From contig NZ_SRMB01000001.1 of assembly GCF_004745645.1 (NCBI RefSeq), positions 434,001 through 498,000 on the forward strand: DNA of 64,000 bases, read 5' to 3'. The translations under genes and the position numbers were made by a program. Within the stretch, counting starts at the first letter, position 1. Each line of letters begins with the position of its first letter. Under the pieces are notes generated by a model. That model was not told the origin of the DNA. It worked only from the letters and a program-made list of their open reading frames with translations, and did no database searches. Positions 18,851 through 27,313 of the stretch are shown here, piece after piece. Source of the stretch: Hymenobacter metallicola (lineage in GTDB: Bacteria > Bacteroidota > Bacteroidia > Cytophagales > Hymenobacteraceae).

Positions 18851-19555
18851 ATGAGCTACCCGAATGCCGTAACCCTGACGGCCGCCGACAACTCGCACTT
18901 CAGCGCCTACACTGCTTTCCCCACCCTGGAAGGGCCCCATCCCGGTATGATTCTGCTGCAGGAAGCCTTTGGGGTGAATGGGCACATCCGCGCCGTGGCC
19001 GACCGGCTGGCCCAGGCGGGCTATGTAGTAATTGCGCCCGAGCTGTTTCACCGGACGGCCCCGGCCGGTCTGGAAATTCCGTATTCCGACTTTGCCAGCG
19101 CGGCGCCCCACTACCAGGCCATTACGCCCGAGGGGCTGACGGCTGATGTGCAGGCCGCCTACACTTGGCTGCGCAACCAGCCCAACGTGACGGAGAAAAT
19201 CGGCAGCATTGGCTTTTGTCTCGGAGGCCGCGTGTCGTTCCTGACGAATGCCGTGCTGCCCCTAGCAGCCGGGGTTTCGTACTACGGCGGTGGCACGCAT
19301 CACCTGGCGGGCCGGGCTGCTGAGCTGCACGCGCCCCATCTGTTTTTCTGGGGCGGGCAAGACAAGCACATTCCTAAGGAGCAGGTCGATGCGGTGATGG
19401 CCGCGCTGGATGCGGCCGGTAAGCCCTACCTCAACACCGTTATTTCCTACGCCGACCATGGCTTTCTCTGCGACGAGCGGCCCAGCTACCACGCGGAAGC
19501 GGCCCAGGAAGCCTGGGCGCTTACCTTGGCATTCTTTAACGAAAAGCTACGCTAA
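18851..19555 (+). CDS. Dienelactone hydrolase family protein
   Basis: A 234-residue alpha/beta hydrolase. The nucleophile is Cys123 in GSIGFCLGGRVS, the hallmark of dienelactone hydrolases rather than Ser esterases. The Asp lies in FFWGGQDKHIP (about 174) and the His is H203 in SYADHGFLCDE. The oxyanion region is ILLQEAFGVNGHIRAVADRLAQAGYVV. Classical members hydrolyse dienelactone in chlorocatechol breakdown. Without a catechol gene cluster here this one is better viewed as a general carboxymethylenebutenolidase-like hydrolase. It is a single gene ending at the terminator at 19579. Confidence 0.9.
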   Translation: MSYPNAVTLTAADNSHFSAYTAFPTLEGPHPGMILLQEAFGVNGHIRAVADRLAQAGYVVIAPELFHRTAPAGLEIPYSDFASAAPHYQAITPEGLTADVQAAYTWLRNQPNVTEKIGSIGFCLGGRVSFLTNAVLPLAAGVSYYGGGTHHLAGRAAELHAPHLFFWGGQDKHIPKEQVDAVMAALDAAGKPYLNTVISYADHGFLCDERPSYHAEAAQEAWALTLAFFNEKLR

Positions 19556-19578
19556 AGCTAGAGCCAGCCGAGCCTGAG

Positions 19579-19613
19579 AAAGGCGCCTGATAGATACGTC
19601 AGGCGCCTTTTGG
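19579..19613. terminator. Terminator after the dienelactone hydrolase
   Basis: The perfect stem AAAGGCGCCTGA / TCAGGCGCCTTT (12 bp) with an 8-nt loop is followed by TGG. The A- and T-ends allow it to serve both strands. Confidence 0.75.
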
Positions 19614-19689
19614 CATGTAAAGCTCTGGGCTAAACTTGTGGGCAAAGCTGAAGCAAACCAAGCGTGCGGAGTAGGGTAAACAGCGTGCG

Positions 19690-19926
19690 TTAGTTGTCGC
19701 GGTTCGCTAGCAGCGTCAGTTGCGCGGCCATATCGGCGGGGCCTTGGTATACCAGACGGCCGTCTTTCAGCGCCCCGGCGTAGACCTCAACTTCGGCCGA
19801 ATGGCGGGGTACAAAAACCCGAACAGATTCCCGGGCCCCGGGCCGGATAAATGTGGTACCTTCCTCCACTTGAGTAGGCCAGGAAATTTCGTAGAAACCA
19901 GCATTTGCCAACTGCACCGTAAGCAT
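19690..19926 (-). CDS. Small hypothetical protein
   Basis: A 78-residue product, ATG at 19926. It appears to be a single small beta-sandwich-like unit: VQLANAGFYEISWPTQVEEG, FIRPGARESVRVFVPRHSAE, GRLVYQGPADMAAQLTLL. It has no signal peptide, Cys or membrane helix. I recognise no family. The open frame, coding-type codon use and an AT-rich upstream region support a real gene; no function is proposed. Confidence 0.5.
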   Translation of the reverse strand: MLTVQLANAGFYEISWPTQVEEGTTFIRPGARESVRVFVPRHSAEVEVYAGALKDGRLVYQGPADMAAQLTLLANRDN

Positions 19927-20269
19927 AGTAAATGTTTTATGTATTCAGGGCCACAATCATATTCTTCATTCGATAGTTCATATCTGGTGAAAAAATATTC
20001 TGATTTGTGGGTTAACTTGGCTTCTATACGTCAGAAACGCGGTTTTTGCTGGCGGCATTCGTAAAAATAATTTACCCGTAACCTAGCCAGGGGAGCCCGG
20101 CAGCCAGCCGGTGCAAAAGCAGTGCAGCCTGCAGAATACTTGGCACTCGTAAGCCCGGGACTATGCTCACGCGAGTAGGATAAGTTGGTAGGTGTAGGCC
20201 AGTGCGGGTGTAGTCAGGCCGGCGTCAGCCTCCAGAGCACTGCTTCGCGCACCGACATAGGCTAGCAGG
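19927..20269. other. Intergenic region, AT-rich in its first half
   Basis: A 343-bp gap. Bases 19927-20080 are notably AT-rich against the GC-rich surroundings and probably carry the promoter of the small minus-strand gene, although no exact TAnnTTTG is visible. Nothing codable is supported in the second half. Confidence 0.3.
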
Positions 20270-21340
20270 CTATTTATTGATGGTTGCCACTGAGCTGGGG
20301 GCGGCTTGGTGTTGGGCTTTCATGCGCCGGCCCGCGGCCTGGGCCATCACGCTGGCCAGCATAATCTGCAGGGCGTGGTAGAGCATCAGGGGCAGCAGCA
20401 GGGTGCCCAGGGCAATGGTATTGGCAAACAGGACCTTCGCCAGCACGGTGCCATGCACCAGCGACTTTTTAGAGCCGCAAAAAACGGCCGTAATCCGGTC
20501 TTCGTCGGAGAAGTGCAGCAGGCGGCTGATAACAGTAATCAGCCCGAAAATCAGCAGAAACAGGGTTATCATGCCCGCCGCCAGGCCCAGAATATCCAGC
20601 GCGCGGTAGTCCTGAAACAGGTTTTCGGCAAATGACTCGCAGAAGGAGGTGTAGACCAATACCAGAATAATAAGCTGGTCGAACACGCGCAACTGCTGGC
20701 GGTGCGCCTCGGCCCACGCCCCGAAACGGGCGTTGAGCAGCATGCCCAGGGCCACGGGCACCACTACCTGGCCGCCCAGACTCGCCACCATGCCGCCCAG
20801 CCCTACTTGCGCGGCCCCGGTGTGCAAGACCATGTTTACCCATACGGGCGTCACGAGAATGCCCAGCAGGCTGGAAATGCTGGCGTTGAAGATGGCCGCC
20901 GGCAGGTTGCCTTGGGCAATAGAAACCATGACCACCGAAGTCGAAACCGTAGAAGGCAGCGTCGTCAGGAAGAAGATACTGGCCCACAAGGCTTCGGCCT
21001 TGGCCCCCTCGAAAAGAGGCCGCACGGCCAGGGCCAGCAAGGGAAACAACACAAAGGTAGCGCTCTGGGTAACCAGGTGCAGATGCCAGTTGCGCATGCC
21101 GGCCCGTAGCTTCTCGGTGCTCAGGCGCAGGCCATAGAAAAAGAAAATTACCGCTACGCCGCCTGTCGTCAGGGCCGACCACGGCACGGGGCTGGTTTTG
21201 CTGCCGATGCCGGGAGCCACATACGCCAGCCCAACCGCCACTAGCAAGGCCCCCAAGAACCAGTCGATGCCGAGGCGGGTTAGCAAACCGGGGGCAGGAG
21301 GGGTAGCAACGGGAGCGGCAGTAGGGGCAGGATGTGGCAT
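20270..21340 (-). CDS. Bile acid:sodium symporter family protein (SBF-like, YfeH type)
   Basis: A 356-residue membrane protein with about ten helices. Conserved segments are SALTTGGVAVIFFFYGLRLSTE, FLTTLPSTVSTSVVMVSIAQ, NASISSLLGILVTPVW and AVFCGSKKSLVHGTVLAKVLF. The last is typical of the SBF_like subgroup rather than true bile-acid carriers. YfeH/Rch1 relatives are tied to ion or steroid transport; the substrate here is unknown. A Pro/Ala-rich N-terminal tail (PHPAPTAAPVATPPAPG) precedes helix 1. I chose the ATG at 21340; the frame is open further upstream, but that part (21341-21421) overlaps a hairpin and has no conserved features. Confidence 0.88.
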   Translation of the reverse strand: MPHPAPTAAPVATPPAPGLLTRLGIDWFLGALLVAVGLAYVAPGIGSKTSPVPWSALTTGGVAVIFFFYGLRLSTEKLRAGMRNWHLHLVTQSATFVLFPLLALAVRPLFEGAKAEALWASIFFLTTLPSTVSTSVVMVSIAQGNLPAAIFNASISSLLGILVTPVWVNMVLHTGAAQVGLGGMVASLGGQVVVPVALGMLLNARFGAWAEAHRQQLRVFDQLIILVLVYTSFCESFAENLFQDYRALDILGLAAGMITLFLLIFGLITVISRLLHFSDEDRITAVFCGSKKSLVHGTVLAKVLFANTIALGTLLLPLMLYHALQIMLASVMAQAAGRRMKAQHQAAPSSVATINK

Positions 21341-21397
21341 AGGCGCTTGTACGAAGCTTGGAAAGCAACGGTCAGGCAAAGAAAAGCCGGAACACGA

Positions 21398-21444
21398 CTT
21401 CGCCCCCGCAAGCCGCCTCAAAAACGGGGCCTGCGGGGGCGAAG
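21398..21444 (-). terminator. Hairpin downstream of the ankyrin gene
   Basis: A perfect 13-bp stem, CTTCGCCCCCGCA / TGCGGGGGCGAAG, with a 21-nt loop. It lies 49 bp past the stop of the ankyrin gene on the minus strand. No U-tract follows, so it may instead be an RNA-stabilising or insulating hairpin. Confidence 0.5.
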
Positions 21445-21492
21445 CAGAAGCGTAAGGTGCGTGCCAGCCGGCAGGCCCGGCCAGGACGGTGC

Positions 21493-21945
21493 TTACATCA
21501 TCTTTTGCTCAATCAGGGCAATTACCTCTTTGTTGGCGCTTTCCTTGGCGTGGGCCAGGGCGTCTTTGCCATCATCATCCTTGGCTTTGGCATCGGCACC
21601 GTTGGCCAGCAGAAATTCCACCACGGCCTTGTGACCTTTGGAGGCGGCCGCCATGAGCGCCGTTCCTTTGAAGGCATCCGCTTTGTTGACCTGGGCTTTG
21701 TGCTGCACCAAGGCCTTAACCAGGTCCAGATTGCCGTTGTTGGCGGCCGTAATCAGGAAGGTGGTAGGGAAGCCCGGTACTACTTCGATGGCCGCATTGG
21801 GGTCGGCGCCTCCTTTGAGCAGGGCTTCGGCATCAGCGGGCTTATTTTTTACAACGGCGGTATACAGCTCTTTGCTGGCAGTCTGAGCCGAAGCGGCTGA
21901 GGCCAGGCTTACCAGCAGGGAAAGCAGGAAAAAACTCTTCTTCAT
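21493..21945 (-). CDS. Exported ankyrin-repeat protein
   Basis: A 150-residue protein with a clean signal peptide (MKKSFFLLSLLVSLASAASAQ). It carries about three ankyrin repeats: ELYTAVVKNKPADAEALLKGGADPN, TTFLITAANNGNLDLVKALVQHKAQVN and TALMAAASKGHKAVVEFLLANGADAK. A capping helix follows (KDALAHAKESANKEVIALIEQ). Ankyrin repeats mediate protein contacts; export places it in the periplasm. The partner is unknown. It is monocistronic between two hairpins. Confidence 0.88.
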   Translation of the reverse strand: MKKSFFLLSLLVSLASAASAQTASKELYTAVVKNKPADAEALLKGGADPNAAIEVVPGFPTTFLITAANNGNLDLVKALVQHKAQVNKADAFKGTALMAAASKGHKAVVEFLLANGADAKAKDDDGKDALAHAKESANKEVIALIEQKMM

Positions 21946-21992
21946 AGAGTTAAGGAAGAATCAGCAGATAGGGAAGACGGCAAAAATACAAA

Positions 21993-22020
21993 AAGCTCCG
22001 GATGTAACCATCCGAAGCTT
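21993..22020 (-). terminator. Terminator after the LLM oxidoreductase gene
   Basis: The stem AAGCTCCGGATG / CATCCGAAGCTT has one mismatch. On the minus strand it is followed by a T-rich run (TTTTTGTATTTTT). It lies just downstream of the stop at 22054. Confidence 0.75.
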
Positions 22021-22053
22021 CATATAATTTTGCCTGGCTATGTAAAAAAGTAC

Positions 22054-23094
22054 TTACCCGGCGGCTGTGGAAATGGAAGCTGGTGTAAGTGCAAAAACAT
22101 CCGCCAAAAGTTCATAGGAACGACGACGGTCGGCAAAGTCGTAGGTAATGGTCACGGCCACAACTTCTTCGACTCCGTATTGCTGCGCCAGCTCGGTTAG
22201 CTGCTGCTTTACCCGTTGGGGCGTACCGCTAATGATGCGCTGCCAGTTATAAGCAAGTCGTTCCCGCTCGGCCGGCGTATATTGGTAATCTTTAATTTCC
22301 TCGTAGGGTGGCATCGGCACCCGCTCACCCCGCTCCAGGCGGACCATTTGCAGGGCCATCGACTCGTGCAGCTGGTGGGATTTTTCTTCGGTTTCAGCGC
22401 AGAGTACAAAAATAGCCACATTCGCCAGCGGGGCCTGCAAGTGCGCCGAGGGCTTGAACCGGTCCTGGTACATACGCACCATCTGGGGGCCGCCCACGGG
22501 GTTAATAAAATGGGCAAATGAAAAGGCCATCCCCAAATAGGCCGCAAACAAGCCGCTTTGGCCACTGGAGCTTAGAATCCAGAGTTCGGGCACGGTGGCG
22601 GCCAGGGGCGTGGCTCTGACCTTTTCCTGCACCGTATCGGGCTCCACCGTATCGGTCAGGTAGCGGCTCAAATCCATGAGTTGCTCAATGAAATCCGACT
22701 CGGTAAAGGTATTGGCCGGGTTGAGTACGGAGGCCGTAAGCCGGTCGGAGCCGGGGGCGCGGCCGATGCCCAGGTCGATGCGGCCCGGAAACAGAGTTTC
22801 GAGCATGCGAAAGTTTTCGGCCACTTTCAGCGCGCTGTAGTGGGGCAGCATCACCCCGCCCGAGCCCACGCGAATGCGCTGCGTGACGCCGGCCAGGTGC
22901 GCAATGAGCACCTCGGGCGTCGAGCCGGCCAGCGTGGGCGTGTTGTGGTGCTCCGAAACCCAGTAGCGGCTATACCCCAGGCGGTCGGCTAGCTGGGCCA
23001 GCTCCACGCTTTCCAAAATGGCTTGCCGGGCCGTTCCGCCTTGGCGCACCGGCGACTGATCCAGAATACTCAGACGGAGTGAGGAGTGGTTCAT
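22054..23094 (-). CDS. LLM-class flavin-dependent oxidoreductase
   Basis: A 346-residue luciferase-like monooxygenase of the single-domain group often named MsnO8 or YhbW type. Motifs are LSILDQSPVRQGGTARQAILESV at the N-terminus, RYWVSEHHNTPTLAGSTPEVLI, GSGGVMLPHYSALKVAENFRML, PGRIDLGIGRAPGSD and ELWILSSSGQSGLFAAYLGMAF. These proteins use FMNH2 or F420-like flavins to oxidise small molecules; the substrate is unknown. It is a single gene upstream of its own terminator and unrelated to the second LLM protein at 57278 apart from fold. Confidence 0.9.
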   Translation of the reverse strand: MNHSSLRLSILDQSPVRQGGTARQAILESVELAQLADRLGYSRYWVSEHHNTPTLAGSTPEVLIAHLAGVTQRIRVGSGGVMLPHYSALKVAENFRMLETLFPGRIDLGIGRAPGSDRLTASVLNPANTFTESDFIEQLMDLSRYLTDTVEPDTVQEKVRATPLAATVPELWILSSSGQSGLFAAYLGMAFSFAHFINPVGGPQMVRMYQDRFKPSAHLQAPLANVAIFVLCAETEEKSHQLHESMALQMVRLERGERVPMPPYEEIKDYQYTPAERERLAYNWQRIISGTPQRVKQQLTELAQQYGVEEVVAVTITYDFADRRRSYELLADVFALTPASISTAAG

Positions 23095-23209
23095 AAGCAG
23101 AATCGATTAAGAGCGTCAACCTGCTGCGCAGGCGGCCCCAAGAACACTTCTGGCTGTAAAACCCGATTAGCGCCGAGTGGTTTCGGCGGCTAACCGCGGG
23201 TGAGCCCTT

Positions 23210-24805
23210 TTACTTCACGGGTTCGGCCACCCGCACCGGAGTCGGGCACACGGTGTTGGAAGTACGCAGGGGCAAATCGGGGATAAAGAGCGTGGCAACC
23301 CAGCCGCAGAGCACCAGGCACAAGGTGCAGAAATACACCCGGGAAATGGCGTGCGTGAAAGCGGCCCGCACTTCGGGGGTGGGCCGGGTAAGCACCTCCG
23401 CCCGCAGCCCGGCGGCTCCTTCTTCCACCACAGCCGGGCGACTTTCCGTGGCAGTAGGCTGGGTAGCGGCGGGCAGGTTCTGGGCCAAGCTCATCGTCAG
23501 GACGGTACCCAGCAGGGCCGCCGCTATGACGCCCCCAATCTGGCGGAAAAACTGACTGGCCGAAGTGGCCTGGCCGGTAAAGCGCGGGTCAATGGCATTC
23601 TGAATGGCTAGCGTGTAGAGCGGCATGCAGGGCCCCAAGCCCAGGCCGCACAGCAGCACGTAGAGCAGCACTTGCTCATAAGAAACCGTTGGGGGCATGG
23701 TGGCCAGCAGCACCTGGCCCGTCAGCAGCAGTACGCCGCCGGCCAGCATCCAGCGCTTGTAGTGCCCGAAGCGCGCTACCATCTGCCCGGCCAGCATCGA
23801 GCCTCCAACCACACCCAACGACAAGGGAATCAGGCTGATGCCCGCCCGGGTGGCCGACACGCCCAGCACGTTCACCATAAACAGGGGCTCGAAGATGACG
23901 ATGCTCAGAAAGGCTCCACCCAGCAGAAACGTGGCAATGTTGGCCGTGCGAAACACTGGGTTTTGGAACAGGGTCAGATCCAGAATCGGGTTATCCGAAT
24001 GCAGGGAGCGAAGCACAAAGAGCACCAGCACGACAGCAGCCGTGGCAAACAGGCCCAGCGTTAGGGGCGAAGCCCAGCCGTACGCGACTTTGTTGAGCTG
24101 CAGGCCCAGCACCAGCGGAATAATTGCGGCTATCAGCAGCAAAGCCGAGAGGTAGTCAAAGGCTTTTTTCTCGCCCCGGGGCTTCAGACGGGGCATGCGG
24201 CCCAGGATAAACCAGAGCGCCAGGGCGCCCAGCGGCAGATTGACGTAGAACACCAGCCGCCACCCGGCCACCCCCGGTAGCAGGCCCGAGCCGTGGTCGG
24301 TGAGCAGGCCGCCCAGCGAGGGGCCCAGCACCGACGACAACCCAAACGTAGCGCCTACAAAACCCTGGTACTTGCCTCGCTCGGCCGGAGGAAACAAGTC
24401 GGCAATGATGATGAAGGCCATGGCTAGCAACCCGGCCCCGCCCAAGCCTTGCAGGGCCCGAAAGATGATCAGCTGGCTCATCCCGTCGCCTAGTAAAGGC
24501 AGGGAGCCAAACTCACCGGCCAAGCCGCACAGGGCTGAGCCCGTCAGGAAAATCAGGATGGCGGTGACCTCAATGTTGCGGCGCGAGTACATGTCGGCCA
24601 GCTTGCCATATACCGGTACCAGGGCCGTGCTGGCCGCCAGATACGCCGTAGCTACCCAGGCAAACCGGTCGAAGCCGTGCAGGTCGGCCACAATGCGCGG
24701 TAAAGCCGTGGCCACAATGGTTTGGTCGAGGGAGCTTAGGAAAAGGGCTAGCAATACCCCAGCAAACGTCAGCATCTTGCTGCGCTGGGTAAGATTTTCG
24801 GTCAT
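23210..24805 (-). CDS. DHA2-type MFS drug/proton antiporter
   Basis: A 531-residue, 14-helix MFS exporter of the EmrB/QacA subfamily. LLALFLSSLDQTIVATALPRIVADL carries the motif typical of DHA2 proteins. VYGKLADMYSRRNIEV is motif A, FRALQGLGGAGLLA follows helix 4, and GATFGLSSVLGPSLGGLL is motif C of antiporters. It probably exports toxic organic compounds. No EmrA-type membrane-fusion partner is adjacent, so it may work alone. It is divergent from the TSUP transporter at 24945; the two genes share a 139-bp intergenic region. Confidence 0.92.
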   Translation of the reverse strand: MTENLTQRSKMLTFAGVLLALFLSSLDQTIVATALPRIVADLHGFDRFAWVATAYLAASTALVPVYGKLADMYSRRNIEVTAILIFLTGSALCGLAGEFGSLPLLGDGMSQLIIFRALQGLGGAGLLAMAFIIIADLFPPAERGKYQGFVGATFGLSSVLGPSLGGLLTDHGSGLLPGVAGWRLVFYVNLPLGALALWFILGRMPRLKPRGEKKAFDYLSALLLIAAIIPLVLGLQLNKVAYGWASPLTLGLFATAAVVLVLFVLRSLHSDNPILDLTLFQNPVFRTANIATFLLGGAFLSIVIFEPLFMVNVLGVSATRAGISLIPLSLGVVGGSMLAGQMVARFGHYKRWMLAGGVLLLTGQVLLATMPPTVSYEQVLLYVLLCGLGLGPCMPLYTLAIQNAIDPRFTGQATSASQFFRQIGGVIAAALLGTVLTMSLAQNLPAATQPTATESRPAVVEEGAAGLRAEVLTRPTPEVRAAFTHAISRVYFCTLCLVLCGWVATLFIPDLPLRTSNTVCPTPVRVAEPVK

Positions 24806-24927
24806 GGGCCGAATGTACGGCAGATTTGCCCGTGGGGTACGGGTTTCGGCTGCGGCACCTGGGCAACTGCCTGACTCCCCGAAAAGAAAAGCCGGGCTTT
24901 AGGGCCGCTCAATGCCCGTGGGCCGTC

Positions 24928-24935
24928 TATCTTTG
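24928..24935 (+). promoter_or_regulatory. -7 element giving a nearly leaderless TSUP mRNA
   Basis: TATCTTTG, followed by C, is an exact match to TAnnTTTG. Transcription should begin about 7 nt later, at roughly 24942, only a few bases before the ATG at 24945. This also rules out the upstream in-frame ATG at 24912 as the start. Confidence 0.6.
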
Positions 24936-24944
24936 CCCCTTCTT

Positions 24945-25727
24945 ATGAACCTGGATTTTCTCGACGCCACGCTGGCGCTGCTCTGTGCTTTTGCGTTTCT
25001 GGCCGGCTTTATTGATTCCATCGTGGGCGGGGGCGGCCTGATTCAGCTGCCGGCCATGCTGCTGCTGCTGCCCGGCGTGCCGGTGCCCACGGTGCTGGGC
25101 ACGGGCAAAGTATCGTCGGTAGCGGGCACGGCGGCGGCGCTACGCCGCTACATGGGGCAGGTGCCCATCCGCTGGCGGGCCGTGGGCGTGGCCGCCGTCA
25201 CGGCCGGGGTGTTTTCCTTTGTCGGGGCCCGGCTCGTGAGCCTGCTGCCTTCCGAGCTGCTGCGGCCCCTGGTGCTGGGGCTGCTGGTGGTTATTGCCAT
25301 TTACACTTTCTGGCGCAAAGATTTCGGCGCCATTCACGCGCCCCGCCTGCCCGAGCGCAAAGAGCCCCTCTACGGCGCCCTGATTGGCCTGATTATCGGG
25401 TTCTACGACGGTTTTTTCGGGCCCGGCACCGGCAGCTTTCTGCTCTTCGCCTTCGTGGGCTTGTTCGGCTACGACTTCCTGAGTGCCTCGGCTTCGTCGA
25501 AGCTGGTAAACGTGGCTACCAACCTCACCAGCCTGGCCTACTTTGCCTACACCGGCCAGATTCTCTGGTATATTGCCCTGCCCATGGCTGCCTGCAACAT
25601 GCTGGGCTCCACGCTGGGCGCCCGCCTGGCCCTGAAGCAGGGCGTGGGCTTCGTGCGGGTGCTGTTTCTGGTGGTAGTTTGCGGCATTATTCTCAAGCTG
25701 GGTTGGGAAACCTTTAAGCCCGTGTAG
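24945..25727 (+). CDS. TSUP family transporter (TauE/SafE type)
   Basis: A 260-residue, roughly eight-helix membrane protein. The two family signatures are present: AGFIDSIVGGGGLIQLPAML in the first half and GFYDGFFGPGTGSFLLFAF in the second, showing the internal duplication. TSUP proteins export sulfite, sulfoacetate and similar organosulfur anions, or import sulfate; the substrate here is unknown. No sulfur genes are nearby. The start at 24945 is set by the -7 box at 24928-24935. It ends at the bidirectional hairpin 25746-25790. Confidence 0.92.
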   Translation: MNLDFLDATLALLCAFAFLAGFIDSIVGGGGLIQLPAMLLLLPGVPVPTVLGTGKVSSVAGTAAALRRYMGQVPIRWRAVGVAAVTAGVFSFVGARLVSLLPSELLRPLVLGLLVVIAIYTFWRKDFGAIHAPRLPERKEPLYGALIGLIIGFYDGFFGPGTGSFLLFAFVGLFGYDFLSASASSKLVNVATNLTSLAYFAYTGQILWYIALPMAACNMLGSTLGARLALKQGVGFVRVLFLVVVCGIILKLGWETFKPV

Positions 25728-25745
25728 CGGCGGGGCAGAAAAATG

Positions 25746-25790
25746 AAAGGGCCAACTATTTATCTAGGGATAAGCAGTTGGCCCTTTTCT
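25746..25790. terminator. Bidirectional terminator
   Basis: The stem AAAGGGCCAACT / AGTTGGCCCTTT (12 bp, perfect) is followed by TTCT. It lies between the convergent TSUP (+) and HAD (-) genes. Confidence 0.8.
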
Positions 25791-25809
25791 GTTGACTAAC
25801 AGTAGTTCT

Positions 25810-26439
25810 CTACAGCAGCTTCCGCAAGTCGCTGAGCTGCTCTAGGCGGGCTTCGTATTCTGGCACTTGCCCAAAGCCGTAGGCGGCAAAAAGGAACGGA
25901 ATGCCGTTGGCCCGGCTGGCCTGGTAGTCGCCGTCGGTGTCGCCCACGTAAGCGGGGTGTTGCAAGCCAAACTGCTCAATAATTTCGCGGACATTGTCGG
26001 CCTTAGGTAGGTTTTTGGTGCCAAAGCACTGGTGTCCTTCAATGTACTGGCCCGCTCCGGAATGCTGCAAAAAAGCTTCGATGTAGCCCGTCTGGCAGTT
26101 GCTGACAATAAAGAGGCGGTATTTACTTGCCAGATACGCCAGCGTTTCCAGCAGCTGCGGATACAGCCGGCCGCCCTGCTGCCGGGCGCTGTTCAGCTCT
26201 TCTTCGGAGCAGATACCGTGAAACTTTTCGCGCTGCTCAGCCGTCAGGTGCGGGAACAGCCGCTCGTACACCACTGGGTAGGGCTGGCCCGTCACGGCCT
26301 GTAGGGTTTCGGGAGTAAGGTCGTTGTGAACGAAGTCGACCCGCTTTTTGGCCTGGTGAAAACCCTCCAGGACAGTGGCCGTGGCGTCCCATAAGGTGCC
26401 GTCGAGGTCAAAAATCAGGCTGTCGAGGTGAAGTGGCAT
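25810..26439 (-). CDS. HAD family hydrolase (phosphoglycolate phosphatase-like)
   Basis: A 209-residue HAD phosphatase. Motif I is LIFDLDGTLWDA with the nucleophile Asp, motif II is LFIVSNCQTGY, motif III Lys is in GTKNLPKADNV and motif IV is AYVGDTDGDYQAS. The helical cap between motifs I and II is of the C1 type seen in phosphoglycolate phosphatases and related sugar-phosphate phosphatases. I chose the ATG at 26439, five residues before the first strand; an upstream in-frame extension to 26580 has no conserved content. The substrate is unknown. Confidence 0.9.
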   Translation of the reverse strand: MPLHLDSLIFDLDGTLWDATATVLEGFHQAKKRVDFVHNDLTPETLQAVTGQPYPVVYERLFPHLTAEQREKFHGICSEEELNSARQQGGRLYPQLLETLAYLASKYRLFIVSNCQTGYIEAFLQHSGAGQYIEGHQCFGTKNLPKADNVREIIEQFGLQHPAYVGDTDGDYQASRANGIPFLFAAYGFGQVPEYEARLEQLSDLRKLL

Positions 26440-26633
26440 GCAAATGATAGTAGGTGAAAACGACGCTCTGCCCAAGCAAGACATCGGCCTCACAACCTTG
26501 CCCGGCTCGTTTTGTTGATCCAGAACCGGGGCAAGCTGAACTTCACCGGGGTTGTGGGAGAACTGCGGATTAGCCTGCATGAAAACGGGGTAACCTGGCC
26601 AGGCTACCCCGCGGCTACTTGATTTTTAGTTGC

Positions 26634-27137
26634 TTACTCGTCGCGGCTCGGCAGGCCGGGCGCGGCATTGCCCTGGCTGCCGGTCGTATTCGGGACGCCC
26701 ATTTTTTCTTCGCGCTTGCGCTGGTATTTGGCAAACTGGTCGGGGGCCAGGGCATCTTTCAGCATCGCCAGGCGCGACTGGCCGATGTCGTCGACCACGG
26801 CGTTGAGCTTGCGCACATCGGAGCGGTACTGCAGGCGGGCCGTTTCCACATTGCGCACACTGGTCAGGTTGATCTGGCGCACTTTCTCGGTTTGGGCCGG
26901 CGTCAGGTTCAGGGCCTGGCGCATATTGTCGGTCAGGGCATTGGCCTTGGCTTCTACTTTCTCGGCCGAAGGCGTCGGGGTGGGCCTGGGAGCAGCGGCC
27001 GGGGCCGTGGTCTTAGCCTTGGTCTTGACCGTCGTGCCGGCTACTTCGGTCTTGGTCTTGGTTTTGACCGGGGCCGTTTGGGCATACATGGTGGCCGGGA
27101 AAAGGAGGAGAGAGGCCAGCAAAGGGTTCTTCATCAT
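26634..27137 (-). CDS. Exported LTxxQ/CpxP-like periplasmic protein
   Basis: A 167-residue protein with a signal peptide (NPLLASLLLFPATMYAQ). A low-complexity Lys/Thr stretch (KTKTKTEVAGTTVKTKAKTT) and a Pro/Ala linker follow, then a helical domain with LTDNMRQALNLTPAQTEKVRQIN. The LNLTPAQ segment is the LTxxQ-type motif of CpxP/Spy-like envelope-stress proteins, though the rest is diverged. The double Met leaves 27137 or 27134 as start. It is convergent with the HAD gene's unit only through spacing and is probably monocistronic. Confidence 0.7.
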   Translation of the reverse strand: MMKNPLLASLLLFPATMYAQTAPVKTKTKTEVAGTTVKTKAKTTAPAAAPRPTPTPSAEKVEAKANALTDNMRQALNLTPAQTEKVRQINLTSVRNVETARLQYRSDVRKLNAVVDDIGQSRLAMLKDALAPDQFAKYQRKREEKMGVPNTTGSQGNAAPGLPSRDE

Positions 27138-27313
27138 GAGGGCAGAATCGGGAGCAGAAGGTAATTCGGTAAGTGGAATAAGAACCTTGCCAACGTAAAG
27201 ATGGTGCCAAAAATGACACGGTGGCGGCTATAACGTTGCCGCCGAATGTTTTCTTGTCCGGGTTGTTGGCCCGCCGGCGCAACCTTTCCACCGTGCTTTG
27301 CTTACAAGAGAGT

